A stretch of 64,000 nt of DNA from Aeromicrobium sp. Root495 (GCF_001426755.1 NZ_LMFJ01000001.1:1774467-1838466); one strand, 5' to 3'. Positions 38,527 to 46,124 are shown, counted from the first letter of the stretch. The notes: generated from the sequence alone by a model not told the origin. Program-made: numbers and translations.

Positions 38527-38532
38527 TACGCT
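38527..38532 (+). promoter_or_regulatory. Leaderless -10 box of the epimerase gene
   Basis: TACGCT is followed by seven bases and the ATG at 38540; no ribosome site is present. Confidence 0.45.
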
Positions 38533-38539
38533 GTGCCCC

Positions 38540-38986
38540 ATGACCCAGCACGTACCCGCGCACCTGCTCGTCGCGATCGACCACGTCGGCATCGCCGTCC
38601 CCGACCTCGACGCCGCCCTCACGTTCTACGCCGACACCTTCGGCCTCCACGCCATCCACGAGGAGGTCAACGAGGAGCAGGGCGTCCGCGAGGCGATGCT
38701 CGCCGTCGGCGAGTCCGGCTCCTGCATCCAGCTCCTCGCCCCGCTGAGCGACGAGTCCACCATCGCCAAGTTCCTGGACCGCAACGGCCAGGGCATCCAG
38801 CAGCTCGCGTACCGCGTCACCGACATCGACGAGGTGAGCGCCGTCCTGCGCGAGCGCGGCGTCCGGCTGCTCTACGACGCGCCCAAGCGCGGCACCTCCG
38901 ACAGCCGCGTCAACTTCGTCCACCCCAAGGACGCGGGCGGCGTCCTCGTCGAGCTCGTCGAGCCGGCAGCCCCGTCGCACCACTGA
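38540..38986 (+). CDS. mce: Methylmalonyl/ethylmalonyl-CoA epimerase
   Basis: The 148-residue VOC-fold enzyme swaps the (R)/(S) forms of methylmalonyl- or ethylmalonyl-CoA. Expected metal ligands are visible in DHVGIAV (His), SCIQLLAP (Gln) and VLVELVEP (Glu). The usual His in the HHIAF-type motif is replaced by Gln (GIQQLAYRV). EVNEEQGVREAML and NFVHPKDAGG are family signatures. It lies just upstream of ccr on the same strand, as expected for the ethylmalonyl-CoA pathway. The symbol is the epimerase mce, not the Mce transporter. Confidence 0.88.
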   Translation: MTQHVPAHLLVAIDHVGIAVPDLDAALTFYADTFGLHAIHEEVNEEQGVREAMLAVGESGSCIQLLAPLSDESTIAKFLDRNGQGIQQLAYRVTDIDEVSAVLRERGVRLLYDAPKRGTSDSRVNFVHPKDAGGVLVELVEPAAPSHH

Positions 38987-39039
38987 GCACCACCCGTCGC
39001 GACGAGAGCGGTGTCACAGCCGTCTTCGTGGCGGCGCAT

Positions 39040-39055
39040 GTTAACCCTCGGTAAC
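39040..39055 (+). promoter_or_regulatory. Inverted repeat overlapping a -10 box, ccr promoter
   Basis: GTTAACCCTCGGTAAC, followed by AT, has the same 16-base geometry as the etfB site. TAACAT (39052-39057) can act as the -10 box. The site ends 32 bases before the ccr start. The regulator is unknown. Confidence 0.55.
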
Positions 39056-39087
39056 ATCGCCGGGATCCCACCGACCCTGGAGGCCAC

Positions 39088-40428
39088 GTGCAGAACATCC
39101 TCGACGCGATCCTTGCCGGCGACACGCCCGGCGAAGAGTTCGCCAACCTGGATATCCCCGACCACTACCTCGCCGCGACCGTCCACAAGGACGAGGCCAA
39201 CATGTTCGAGGGAGTCGCCAGCAAGGAGAAGGACCCCCGCCAGTCGATCCACGTCGAGGACGTGGCGATGCCCGAGCTCGGCCCGGGCGAGGCCCTCGTG
39301 GCCGTGATGGCCAGCGCCATCAACTACAACACGGTCTGGACCTCGATCTTCGAGCCCGTCTCGACGTTCGGCTTCCTCGAGCGCTACGGCCGCCTCTCCC
39401 CGCTCACGAAGCGCCACGACCTGCCGTACCACGTGGTCGGCTCCGACCTCGCCGGCGTCGTGCTCCGCACGGGCCCCGGTGTCACCAAGTGGAAGCCCGG
39501 CCAGGAGGTCGTGGCCCACTGTCTCTCCGTCGAGCTCGAGAGCCCCGACGGCCACGACGACACGATGATGGATCCCGAGCAGCGCATCTGGGGCTTCGAG
39601 ACGAACTTCGGCGGCCTCGCGCACGTCGCGCTCGTCAAGTCGAACCAGCTGCTGCCCAAGCCCGACCACCTCACGTGGGAGGAGGCGGCGTCGCCCGGTC
39701 TGGTCAACGCCACCGCCTACCGCCAGCTCGTCTCCAAGAACGCCGGCAACATGAAGCAGGGCGACAACGTCCTGATCTGGGGCGCCTCGGGCGGCCTCGG
39801 CGGCTTCGCCACGCAGTACGCGCTCAACGGTGGCGCCAACCCGATCTGTGTCGTCTCCAACGAGGAGAAGGCCAAGATCGTCCGCAGCATGGGTGCCGAG
39901 CACGTCATCAACCGGTCCGAGGAGGACTGGAAGTTCTGGAACGACGAGGGCACCAAGCAGAACCCCAAGGAGTGGCAGCGCCTGGGCAAGAAGATCCGTG
40001 AGCTCACGGGCGGCGAGGACATCGACATCGTCTTCGAGCACCCGGGCCGCGAGACCTTCGGCGCCTCGGTCTACGTCACCCGCAAGGGCGGCACCATCAC
40101 GACGTGTGCCTCCACCACGGGCTTCATGCACGAGTTCGACAACCGCTACCTGTGGATGAACCTCAAGCGGATCATCTCGAGCCACTTCGCGAACTACCGC
40201 GAGGCGTACGAGGCCAACCGCCTCATCGCGCTGGGCAAGATCCACCCCACGCTCTCGCGCACGTACAAGCTCGAGGACGTCGGACAGGCCGCCCTCGACG
40301 TGCACAAGAACCTTCACCAGGGCAAGGTCGGCGTGCTCGCGCTGGCCCCCGAGGAGGGTCTCGGCGTGCGCAACGAGGAGTTCCGCGCCAAGCACCTCGA
40401 CGCGATCAACAGGTTCCGCGGGATCTGA
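39088..40428 (+). CDS. ccr: Crotonyl-CoA carboxylase/reductase
   Basis: Ccr reduces crotonyl-CoA with NADPH and fixes CO2 to give (2S)-ethylmalonyl-CoA. The 446-residue MDR-fold protein keeps the CO2-binding residues at the positions described for the Kitasatospora enzyme: Asn81 (INYN), Phe170 and Glu171 (GFETN), and a His near 366 (ISSHFANY). WGASGGLGGF is the NADPH-binding turn. The GTG start has GGAGG four bases upstream. It is the hallmark enzyme of the ethylmalonyl-CoA pathway and also supplies ethylmalonyl-CoA for polyketides in some actinomycetes. Confidence 0.96.
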   Translation: MQNILDAILAGDTPGEEFANLDIPDHYLAATVHKDEANMFEGVASKEKDPRQSIHVEDVAMPELGPGEALVAVMASAINYNTVWTSIFEPVSTFGFLERYGRLSPLTKRHDLPYHVVGSDLAGVVLRTGPGVTKWKPGQEVVAHCLSVELESPDGHDDTMMDPEQRIWGFETNFGGLAHVALVKSNQLLPKPDHLTWEEAASPGLVNATAYRQLVSKNAGNMKQGDNVLIWGASGGLGGFATQYALNGGANPICVVSNEEKAKIVRSMGAEHVINRSEEDWKFWNDEGTKQNPKEWQRLGKKIRELTGGEDIDIVFEHPGRETFGASVYVTRKGGTITTCASTTGFMHEFDNRYLWMNLKRIISSHFANYREAYEANRLIALGKIHPTLSRTYKLEDVGQAALDVHKNLHQGKVGVLALAPEEGLGVRNEEFRAKHLDAINRFRGI

Positions 40429-40476
40429 GGCACGAAGATCCCGGGAACGATCAGGACAGTCCGCGGGATCTGAGGC
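40404..40476 (+). repeat. 45-base-period duplication of the ccr 3' end
   Basis: GATCA plus TCCGCGGGATCTGAGGC occurs at 40404-40431 (containing the ccr stop) and again at 40449-40476, with a 17-base identical core. The second copy lies outside the gene and looks like a relic of a partial tail duplication. Confidence 0.6.
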
Positions 40477-40527
40477 GGTCCTTCCGAGTCGCTCGGGTTC
40501 CATCGACTGAGACCCGGCGAACGCCCT

Positions 40528-40577
40528 GACGGTGGGCTCTTCATCCTCGCTACAGTGAGGGTGAGGAGCCCACCGTC
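40528..40577. terminator. Hairpin between ccr and the DivIVA-like gene
   Basis: Twelve-base perfect arms, GACGGTGGGCTC and GAGCCCACCGTC, extend inwards through TCATCCTC/GAGGGTGA to about 20 pairs. It ends 50 bases before the next start. It may terminate ccr, and TACAGT (40551-40556) in its loop could be a -10 box for the next gene. Confidence 0.65.
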
Positions 40578-40627
40578 ATGTCGGGCCCTCGTCCTGAGCC
40601 AACGTTCTTCCAGGGAGCCGAGCACGC

Positions 40628-41749
40628 ATGTCTGATCAGTCCGGTCTGTCCATCTTCGACGCCGCGCAGAAGTCGGCCGACGCCTCGTTCCCGCTGGCGC
40701 GCCGCGGCGGGTACGACCCGGACGCGGTCGATGCCTGGGCCCGCACGCAGTCCTCCGAGCTGCAGAGCGCCGCCGAGACCGTCGGCGCGCTCCAGCAGGA
40801 GAACAACGAGCTCCACGACCTCGTGGCCGAGCTCAAGGAGCGGGTCGACTCGGTCGACCGCCCCTCGTACTCGGGCCTGGGCAACCACGCCGCCCAGCTC
40901 CTCGGCCTTGCCGAGCAGGAGGCCGAGGACGTCCGCGCCAAGGCGTCCCGCGAGGCCACCGAGGTCGTCAAGCGGGCCCAGGAGGAGGCGGCGCTCATCC
41001 GCACCGCCGCCACCAAGGAGGCCGAGGACCTGCGCACCCGCGCCGTCTCCGAGCTCGAGGAGAAGCGCCGCACCCTCCTCGACGAGGCCGAGGCCGCCAA
41101 GGCCGACGCCGCTGCCGAGGCCGACGAGGTCCGCGCGGCCGCCGAGCGGGTGGCCAGCCAGCTCCGCGTCGCCGCCGAGCAGGACGTCCAGAACATGCGC
41201 CTCGGCGCCACCCGCGAGGTCGAGCAGGCCCGCGCCGCCGCCGACCGCGAGGTCACCGAGGCTCGCCGCGTGCTCGCCGTGGAGAAGGAGCGCCTCGCCC
41301 GCGAGGCCGCCGACAACCACGCCGCGGCCACGGAGCAGACCTCCAAGCTCGTCCACGACGCCGAGGCTCGCGCCGCGGCGGCCGAGGACCGCGCCCGCAC
41401 CGTCCTGAGCCAGGCCAACGCCGCGCGCGAGAAGGCCACGGCGGAGAACGCCGGCCTCCTCGACAGCGCTCGCAAGGAGGGTGCCGCCCTCGTGGCCAAC
41501 GCCAAGGCCGAGGCCGACCACCTGCGCGCCAGCGCCACCACCGAGGTCGAGCGCGAGACGCGGGCCCTGCGCGCCGAGGTCGAGGACCTCGAGCGCAAGC
41601 GCGACGGCATCCTGTCCCAGATGGGTCAGCTGCGCGACATCGTGGCCACGTTCGCCCCGACGACGCAGGCTGCTCCCGCTGCTGCGGCCGAGACCGCCGA
41701 CGAGACCCCGGCCGAGGCCACGAGCACCGAGACGGCCGAGAAGGCCTGA
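40628..41749 (+). CDS. DivIVA-domain coiled-coil protein
   Basis: The 373-residue protein starts with the DivIVA-type lipid-binding signature (FPLARRGGYDPDAVDAW), then about 290 residues of Ala/Glu/Arg coiled coil and an Ala/Thr/Glu-rich tail. Such proteins mark curved membranes or growth poles. It is shorter and more regular than the 858-residue protein at 24084 but similar in composition. AGGGAG lies upstream of the ATG. I recall coiled-coil genes near ccr in Streptomyces too; a link to metabolism is unproven. Confidence 0.85.
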   Translation: MSDQSGLSIFDAAQKSADASFPLARRGGYDPDAVDAWARTQSSELQSAAETVGALQQENNELHDLVAELKERVDSVDRPSYSGLGNHAAQLLGLAEQEAEDVRAKASREATEVVKRAQEEAALIRTAATKEAEDLRTRAVSELEEKRRTLLDEAEAAKADAAAEADEVRAAAERVASQLRVAAEQDVQNMRLGATREVEQARAAADREVTEARRVLAVEKERLAREAADNHAAATEQTSKLVHDAEARAAAAEDRARTVLSQANAAREKATAENAGLLDSARKEGAALVANAKAEADHLRASATTEVERETRALRAEVEDLERKRDGILSQMGQLRDIVATFAPTTQAAPAAAAETADETPAEATSTETAEKA

Positions 41750-41780
41750 CCCTGGTCGAGCCGGCTGCTCGGCGAGCCCG

Positions 41781-42062
41781 TCAGCGCAGCCGGCGCCAGC
41801 AGTCGTGGTGCCAGTGGCGCCGCTCCTCGGCGGCGTCCTCGCTCAGCAGCGCCTTCTCCACCGGCCAGGCCACGACGTGGGCCGTGCCGGGTGGGATGGG
41901 TCGGTGGCAGGCCGGGCACGTGTAGGTCTTGGCCGACGACGACCCCGTCAGGCGACGCACGAACCACGCCCGTCCGCCGTGCTCCTCCACCACGTCGGGG
42001 CTCTGACGAGGCTCGGGCCGTCCTCCCCGCTCGGGGCGGGGTCGGGGGCGACGGCGGGGCAC
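41781..42062 (-). CDS. Small zinc-ribbon-like protein
   Basis: The 93-residue protein has an Arg/Pro-rich N-terminus and a C-terminal CPACHRPIPPGTAHVV and HWHHDCW arrangement, a CxxC and HxxxC set able to bind zinc. Similar short proteins are common and uncharacterised in actinobacteria. The GTG start lies seven bases after TAGGAT (42075-42070), fitting a leaderless mRNA. The longer reading upstream is shadow sequence. Confidence 0.75.
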   Translation of the reverse strand: MPRRRPRPRPERGGRPEPRQSPDVVEEHGGRAWFVRRLTGSSSAKTYTCPACHRPIPPGTAHVVAWPVEKALLSEDAAEERRHWHHDCWRRLR

Positions 42063-42097
42063 GACGTCGATCCTAGGACCGGGGCCGCGAGCCGGGG

Positions 42098-42463
42098 TCA
42101 GGACCTCGAGCAGTACCGGCGCACCCACACGTCGCCGTCGGCGGACCGACGCAGCGCCTGGTCGAAGGTCACGGTGGACGCCCGGCCCTTCGCGTCCTCC
42201 ACGACCACGTGGTCGGTGAGTGTCGGCGTCCTGCTGCAGACCAGGCCTGCCTTCTCGAGCCGATCCTGCTCCACCCGGACCTCGGGCGACTCGGCGCGGC
42301 AGGAGCCCACGCACGAGCGGTCCACGACGGCGTCGAAGGTCTGGGCATGCGCCTGGTCGAACGCGCGCAGGGCGACGAGCATGGGGAGCACGGTCAGGAT
42401 CGCGACGATGACGCTGAGCCGGACGACGCGCGCCGAGCGGTCCACCAGGGTGACGACCTGCAC
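42098..42463 (-). CDS. Secreted or anchored hypothetical protein
   Basis: The 121-residue protein has one N-terminal membrane segment (VVRLSVIVAILTVLPMLVAL) and an external domain with four cysteines (SCVGSC, LVCSR, RRYCSRS), probably disulfide-linked. No family is recognised. It lies 35 bases upstream of the zinc-ribbon gene on the same strand. Confidence 0.7.
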   Translation of the reverse strand: MQVVTLVDRSARVVRLSVIVAILTVLPMLVALRAFDQAHAQTFDAVVDRSCVGSCRAESPEVRVEQDRLEKAGLVCSRTPTLTDHVVVEDAKGRASTVTFDQALRRSADGDVWVRRYCSRS

Positions 42464-42538
42464 CTGGGCTCCTAGTCAGTAGTGGTCTCCCCCCACTGCC
42501 CAGATCAACGAGCCACGCCTCCACGGGTTACACCGGAC

Positions 42539-42578
42539 GCGCGTGAGCCCCGTCCCACCAGGGACGGGGCTCACGCGC
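42539..42578. terminator. Terminator hairpin after the hydroxyacyl-CoA dehydrogenase
   Basis: An 18-bp perfect stem (GCGCGTGAGCCCCGTCCC and its complement) closes a 4-nt ACCA loop. It lies 19 bases downstream of the stop at 42598 on the minus strand. There is no T-tract. Confidence 0.8.
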
Positions 42579-42597
42579 TGTGGTGTCGTGGCGAGGC

Positions 42598-43767
42598 TCA
42601 GTACGTGTGGAACCCGGCACCGGTCTTGCGACCCAGCTTGCCGTCGGCCACGAGCTTCTCGAGCGTGGGTGCCGGCGTCCAGCCCTCGTGGCCGAAGGTC
42701 TCGACGAGCGTCTTCTGGATGGCGAGCGACACGTCGTTGCCCACCACGTCGAGCAGCTGGAACGGACCCATGGGGAGCTTCGTGGCCTTGAGGGCCTCGT
42801 CGATCTCCTCGAGTGAGCCGCCGCCGGCCTCGTGCAGCTTGACGGCGTCGTTGAGGTACGGGAACAGCAGCGCGTTCACGATGAAGCCGGCCCGGTCACC
42901 GCACGACACGGGGTGCTTGCCGACGTTGAGGCAGATGGCCCGGATGGTCTCGGCGAGCTTCGGGTCCGTGGCCGAGCCCGACACGACCTCGACGAGCTTC
43001 ATGATGGGCGCCGGGTTGAAGAAGTGCATGCCGATGACGTCGGCGGGACGCGCCGTCTCCGCCGCCAGGGCGTCGATGGAGAGCGACGACGTGGTGGTGG
43101 CCAGGATGCCGCCGGGCTTCACGATGCGGTCGAGGTCGCGGAAGAGCTGCTTCTTGATCTCGAGGTCCTCGGCGATGGCCTCGACGACGAGGTCGACGCC
43201 GGCCAGCGCCTCGCGCTCGGTGGAGCCGGACAGGCGACCGAGGACGTCGGACTTGCCGTCCTCGTCGAGCTTGCCCTTGGAGACGGCACGATCGAGGTTC
43301 TTGGTGATGTAGGCGAGGACGCCGTCGAGCTTGTCCTGCGAGCGGCCGACGTAGACGACGTCGTAGCCCGCCTGCGCGAAGACCTGGGCGATGCCGGAGG
43401 CCATGGTGCCCGTGCCGACGACACCGACGGTGGAGACGGGGTGGTGGACCTCGGGCTCGGCGGCGGACGCACCGGCGGCACCGGCGAGGTCGGACAGGAT
43501 GGGGGCCGGCACGTGCAGCGGGTCGCCGGTCTGCGCGTGCAGGTCGTTCAGCCCGTCGATCACCGTCTGCGCGCCGAGGCCCTCGATGAGGGCGATCGGC
43601 CCCACGGGGTAGCCACAGCCGAACCGCATGCCGGCGTCGATGTCCTCACCGGTGGCGTAGCCGCTCTCGAGCATCGTGGCGGCGTGGTTCAGGTACGGCA
43701 GCACCAGCGTGCGTGCGATCTCCGCGCCGCGGTCCGACGCGGTGAGACGGTCGACGATCTCCTGCAT
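42598..43767 (-). CDS. 3-Hydroxyacyl-CoA dehydrogenase with duplicated C-domain
   Basis: The 389-residue protein has an NAD-binding domain (GVVGTGTMASGIAQVFAQAG, residues about 113-290) with the catalytic His in GMHFFNPAPIMKLVEVV, then the usual C-terminal 3HCDH domain (AGFIVNALLFPYLNDAV). Residues 1-75 repeat that helical domain (VLPYLNHAATMLESGYATGE, YPVGPIALIEG) ahead of the NAD domain. It is the likely 3-hydroxybutyryl-CoA dehydrogenase between thiolase and ccr. GAGGAG precedes the ATG. A bounding terminator lies downstream. Confidence 0.9.
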   Translation of the reverse strand: MQEIVDRLTASDRGAEIARTLVLPYLNHAATMLESGYATGEDIDAGMRFGCGYPVGPIALIEGLGAQTVIDGLNDLHAQTGDPLHVPAPILSDLAGAAGASAAEPEVHHPVSTVGVVGTGTMASGIAQVFAQAGYDVVYVGRSQDKLDGVLAYITKNLDRAVSKGKLDEDGKSDVLGRLSGSTEREALAGVDLVVEAIAEDLEIKKQLFRDLDRIVKPGGILATTTSSLSIDALAAETARPADVIGMHFFNPAPIMKLVEVVSGSATDPKLAETIRAICLNVGKHPVSCGDRAGFIVNALLFPYLNDAVKLHEAGGGSLEEIDEALKATKLPMGPFQLLDVVGNDVSLAIQKTLVETFGHEGWTPAPTLEKLVADGKLGRKTGAGFHTY

Positions 43768-43836
43768 GGCTACTCCTCAGTAGGAAAGGGGTCGTGACAC
43801 ACTAGCGTCGATCACGACCACGAGCGAGGGAGCCTC

Positions 43837-44253
43837 ATGAATCGGCGTATGACAGTGGCCACAGCCCTGGGCACGGGTGCCCTGGCGCTCGGCGTCCTGG
43901 CAGGTTGCGGCACCGACGAGAAGCCGTCGCCGCCGCTCACGGAGCCCACGTCCGCCGCCACCCCGTCGGACTCCCCCAGCGAGTCCGCGGCCCCCGAGCA
44001 GGGCTCCCCCGCCACCGCCGACGACCTCGTGGGCGACTGGACCGACGCCGAGGCCGAGTGGACCGTCCACTTCAAGGACGGCGGGCAGTTCACGATGGAC
44101 TACGAGGGCGTCACCGACTTCATGTCGGGCACCTACACGCTCGAGGACGGCAAGGTCACCCTCGAGGGTGGCGACGGGGTCGACGAGGGCACTGTCGAGG
44201 GCAACACCCTGGTCTTCAAGCTCGGCACGCTCGAGCGCGTCGCTGCCGAGTGA
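43837..44253 (+). CDS. Small putative lipoprotein
   Basis: The 138-residue protein has a signal peptide and lipobox LAGC (about Cys25), a Ser/Pro/Glu-rich linker and a small beta domain ([37 protein letters not shown]) of the lipocalin-like META/DUF type. Function is unknown. It overlaps nucS by four bases (GTGA), so the two are co-translated despite unlike roles. Confidence 0.8.
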   Translation: MNRRMTVATALGTGALALGVLAGCGTDEKPSPPLTEPTSAATPSDSPSESAAPEQGSPATADDLVGDWTDAEAEWTVHFKDGGQFTMDYEGVTDFMSGTYTLEDGKVTLEGGDGVDEGTVEGNTLVFKLGTLERVAAE

Positions 44254-44927
44254 GGATCGTCGTCGCGCGCTGCCAGGTCGACTACGCCGGCCGGCTCAGC
44301 GCCCACCTGCCCATGGCCACCCGGGTCATCATGGTGAAGGCCGACGGCTCCGTGCTCGTGCACTCCGACGGCGGTTCGTACAAGCCCCTCAACTGGATGA
44401 GCCCCCCGTGCACGCTGCGCGAGGGCGTCACCGACGACGGCGTGCCGGAGTGGACGGTGTCGGCCCACAAGTCCGACGACACGCTGCGCATCCTCCTCGA
44501 GGAGGTGCTGCACGACTCCGCCCACGAGCTGGGCGTCGACCCCGGCCTGCAGAAGGACGGCGTGGAGAAGCACCTCCAGGAGCTCCTCGCCGAGCACACC
44601 GCCTCCCTGGGCCCCGGGATGACGCTCGTGCGTCGTGAGTACATGACGGCCATCGGCCCGGTCGACCTCCTGTGCAAGGACGCCACCGGCGCCTCGGTGG
44701 CCGTGGAGATCAAGCGCCGGGGCGACATCGATGGCGTGGAGCAGCTCACCCGCTACCTCGAGCTCATGAACCGCGACCCGCACCTGCGCCCCGTGAAGGG
44801 CATCTTCGCCGCGCAGGAGATCAAGCCCCAGGCCCGCACCCTCGCCCTCGACCGGGGCATCCAGTGCGTCGTCGTGAACTACGACGAGCTGCGCGGCATC
44901 GACGACCCCAGCCTTCGGCTGTTCTAG
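44250..44927 (+). CDS. nucS: Mismatch-specific endonuclease NucS/EndoMS
   Basis: NucS cuts mismatched DNA on both strands and replaces MutS-MutL in most actinobacteria and many archaea. The 225-residue product has the N-terminal dimer domain ([20 protein letters not shown]) and the RecB-like nuclease core ([19 protein letters not shown]) with YLELMNRD downstream. The GTG start overlapping the upstream stop fits the family N-terminus ([14 protein letters not shown]). Confidence 0.96.
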   Translation: MRIVVARCQVDYAGRLSAHLPMATRVIMVKADGSVLVHSDGGSYKPLNWMSPPCTLREGVTDDGVPEWTVSAHKSDDTLRILLEEVLHDSAHELGVDPGLQKDGVEKHLQELLAEHTASLGPGMTLVRREYMTAIGPVDLLCKDATGASVAVEIKRRGDIDGVEQLTRYLELMNRDPHLRPVKGIFAAQEIKPQARTLALDRGIQCVVVNYDELRGIDDPSLRLF

Positions 44928-44939
44928 CCCCGCCGCGAA

Positions 44940-44990
44940 GTGTGACGGTATCGCTCTCAAACGGCTCGAATGAGGACCGGAACGTCACAC
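44940..44990. repeat. Palindromic repeat, family 1, copy C (degenerate)
   Basis: GTGTGACG (44940-44947) and CGTCACAC (44983-44990) keep the same 51-base span as the cores of copies A and B, but the interior has diverged. It lies between the convergent nucS and SSI-like genes, a natural terminator position. Confidence 0.65.
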
Positions 44991-44999
44991 ATCGGGTGG

Positions 45000-45413
45000 T
45001 CAGGGCTGGCTGTAGGGCAGGGCGTCGAGGACTGGCTTGAAGGCCTCGTAGCGCTTGATCTCGCAGCCGTCGGTGCGCGTCAGCACCGTGTCGACCGCGG
45101 TGCCGCGGATGGTGCCCTTGATCGTCACCTTCTCCGGACCGCCGTAGATCTCGGTGCAGGCCTGGCCGGCGGGAACGTCCGCGAGATCGGCCGGGTCGAG
45201 GTCCTCGAGCTCGTAGCAGCCCGCCTCGACGCGGTCGCACGTGAGCGTCACGACGTCCGAGTCGGCGCCCGGCTTCCTCTGCAGCTCGATCGTCACGTCG
45301 GTGCCATCGGGGTCCGAAGGAAGATCCGAAGTGCCGCAGGCCGTGCAGAGCACGGCCAGCAGGAGGGCTGCGCCGAGCTCAGGCGCCCGCGACCGGAGGC
45401 GCCGTGGGGTCAC
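45000..45413 (-). CDS. Subtilisin-inhibitor-like (SSI) lipoprotein or secreted protein
   Basis: The 137-residue protein has a signal segment ending LCTACG (a poor lipobox, Cys26) and a domain with the SSI cysteine pattern (LTCDRVEAGC, GQACTEIYGG, RTDGCEIKRY). SSI-family proteins (I16) inhibit subtilisin-like proteases. The start overlaps the end of the ferritin gene by 35 bases on the same strand, suggesting co-transcription. Confidence 0.75.
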   Translation of the reverse strand: MTPRRLRSRAPELGAALLLAVLCTACGTSDLPSDPDGTDVTIELQRKPGADSDVVTLTCDRVEAGCYELEDLDPADLADVPAGQACTEIYGGPEKVTIKGTIRGTAVDTVLTRTDGCEIKRYEAFKPVLDALPYSQP

Positions 45414-45903
45414 TGCCCTCGCCCTTGTCCTCGCGCGCCACCCAGTCCTCGATGCGCTCGTAGTCGTTGGCCGAGCGCGTGACGACGGCCAGGAGGTCGC
45501 TCATCTTGGAGATCTCCTCGACCTGCTCCTTGATGAACCACTGCATGAACTGGTCCGAGGCGAAGTCGTTGGCCTCGCGGGCGATGCGCGTGAGCTCGCT
45601 GATCTGGTCGGTGACGCGCTTCTCCTGCTCGAGCGCGAGCTTGACCGGGGCGATGACGTCGCCGAAGCCGGACTGAGGAGCGGCCAGCGCGGGGATCTCG
45701 GGCACCTCGTCGGAGTCGAGGAGGTACTGGACCATCATCATGGCGTGGTCGCGCTCCTCGACCGCCTGGGCGTAGAACAGCGCCGCCATCTGGGGCATCG
45801 TCAGGGCGTCGTAGTAGGTGGCGATGGACACGTACTGCTGGTGCGCCTCGAACTCGTGCCCGATCTGCTCCTGGAGCTTGGCGACGAACGTGGGTGCTGC
45901 CAT
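45379..45903 (-). CDS. Ferritin (BfrB-like)
   Basis: The 174-residue four-helix protein stores iron as a 24-mer. Ferroxidase ligands are visible in GHEFEAHQQYV, VEERDHAMMM and WFIKEQVEEI. The ATG at 45903 has GGAAGGA upstream and a DtxR/IdeR-like palindrome 16 bases away, so control by iron is likely. In mycobacteria IdeR activates the comparable bfrB gene. Confidence 0.92.
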   Translation of the reverse strand: MAAPTFVAKLQEQIGHEFEAHQQYVSIATYYDALTMPQMAALFYAQAVEERDHAMMMVQYLLDSDEVPEIPALAAPQSGFGDVIAPVKLALEQEKRVTDQISELTRIAREANDFASDQFMQWFIKEQVEEISKMSDLLAVVTRSANDYERIEDWVAREDKGEGSDPTAPPVAGA

Positions 45904-45918
45904 GGGGATCAGTCCTTC

Positions 45919-45937
45919 CGAGGTGAGCCTCACCTCA
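45919..45937. promoter_or_regulatory. DtxR/IdeR-type iron box
   Basis: The palindrome AGGTGAGCCTCACCT (45921-45935) matches 14 of 19 positions of TTAGGTTAGSCTAACCTAA. It lies just upstream of ferritin and covers the -35 position of the divergent leaderless promoter for the Cys-rich mini-protein. Confidence 0.65.
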
Positions 45938-45944
45938 CGGATGT

Positions 45945-45950
45945 TACGGT
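45945..45950 (+). promoter_or_regulatory. Leaderless -10 box of the Cys-rich mini-protein
   Basis: TACGGT is six bases before the GTG at 45957, the same hexamer and spacing as at 30898-30903. Confidence 0.5.
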
Positions 45951-45956
45951 CAAAGG

Positions 45957-46124
45957 GTGCCGAAGATGCCCAAGAAGAAGTGCTGCGTCAGCAAGCCGCG
46001 ATGCAAGCGCTGCCCCATCCAGATGTTGAAGGATGGCAAGCTTCCGGAGGGCTACACCGTCAAGAAGCGCAAGCTCGTGAAGGTGAAGAAGGGCTCCAAG
46101 AAGAAGACGGCTCTCGCGGCCTGA
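45957..46124 (+). CDS. Cys-rich basic mini-protein, 55 residues
   Basis: The reading PKMPKKKCCVSKPRCKRCPI continues to a Lys-rich tail (YTVKKRKLVKVKKGSKKK) and a stop at 46122. Four cysteines lie within 12 residues (CC-x6-C-x2-C), a compact metal-binding arrangement. I recall similar KKKCC...RCKRCP mini-proteins in many actinobacteria, without known function. GTG is chosen because TACGGT lies six bases upstream; an ATG three codons later is an alternative. It is divergent from ferritin and shares its iron box. Confidence 0.8.
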   Translation: MPKMPKKKCCVSKPRCKRCPIQMLKDGKLPEGYTVKKRKLVKVKKGSKKKTALAA

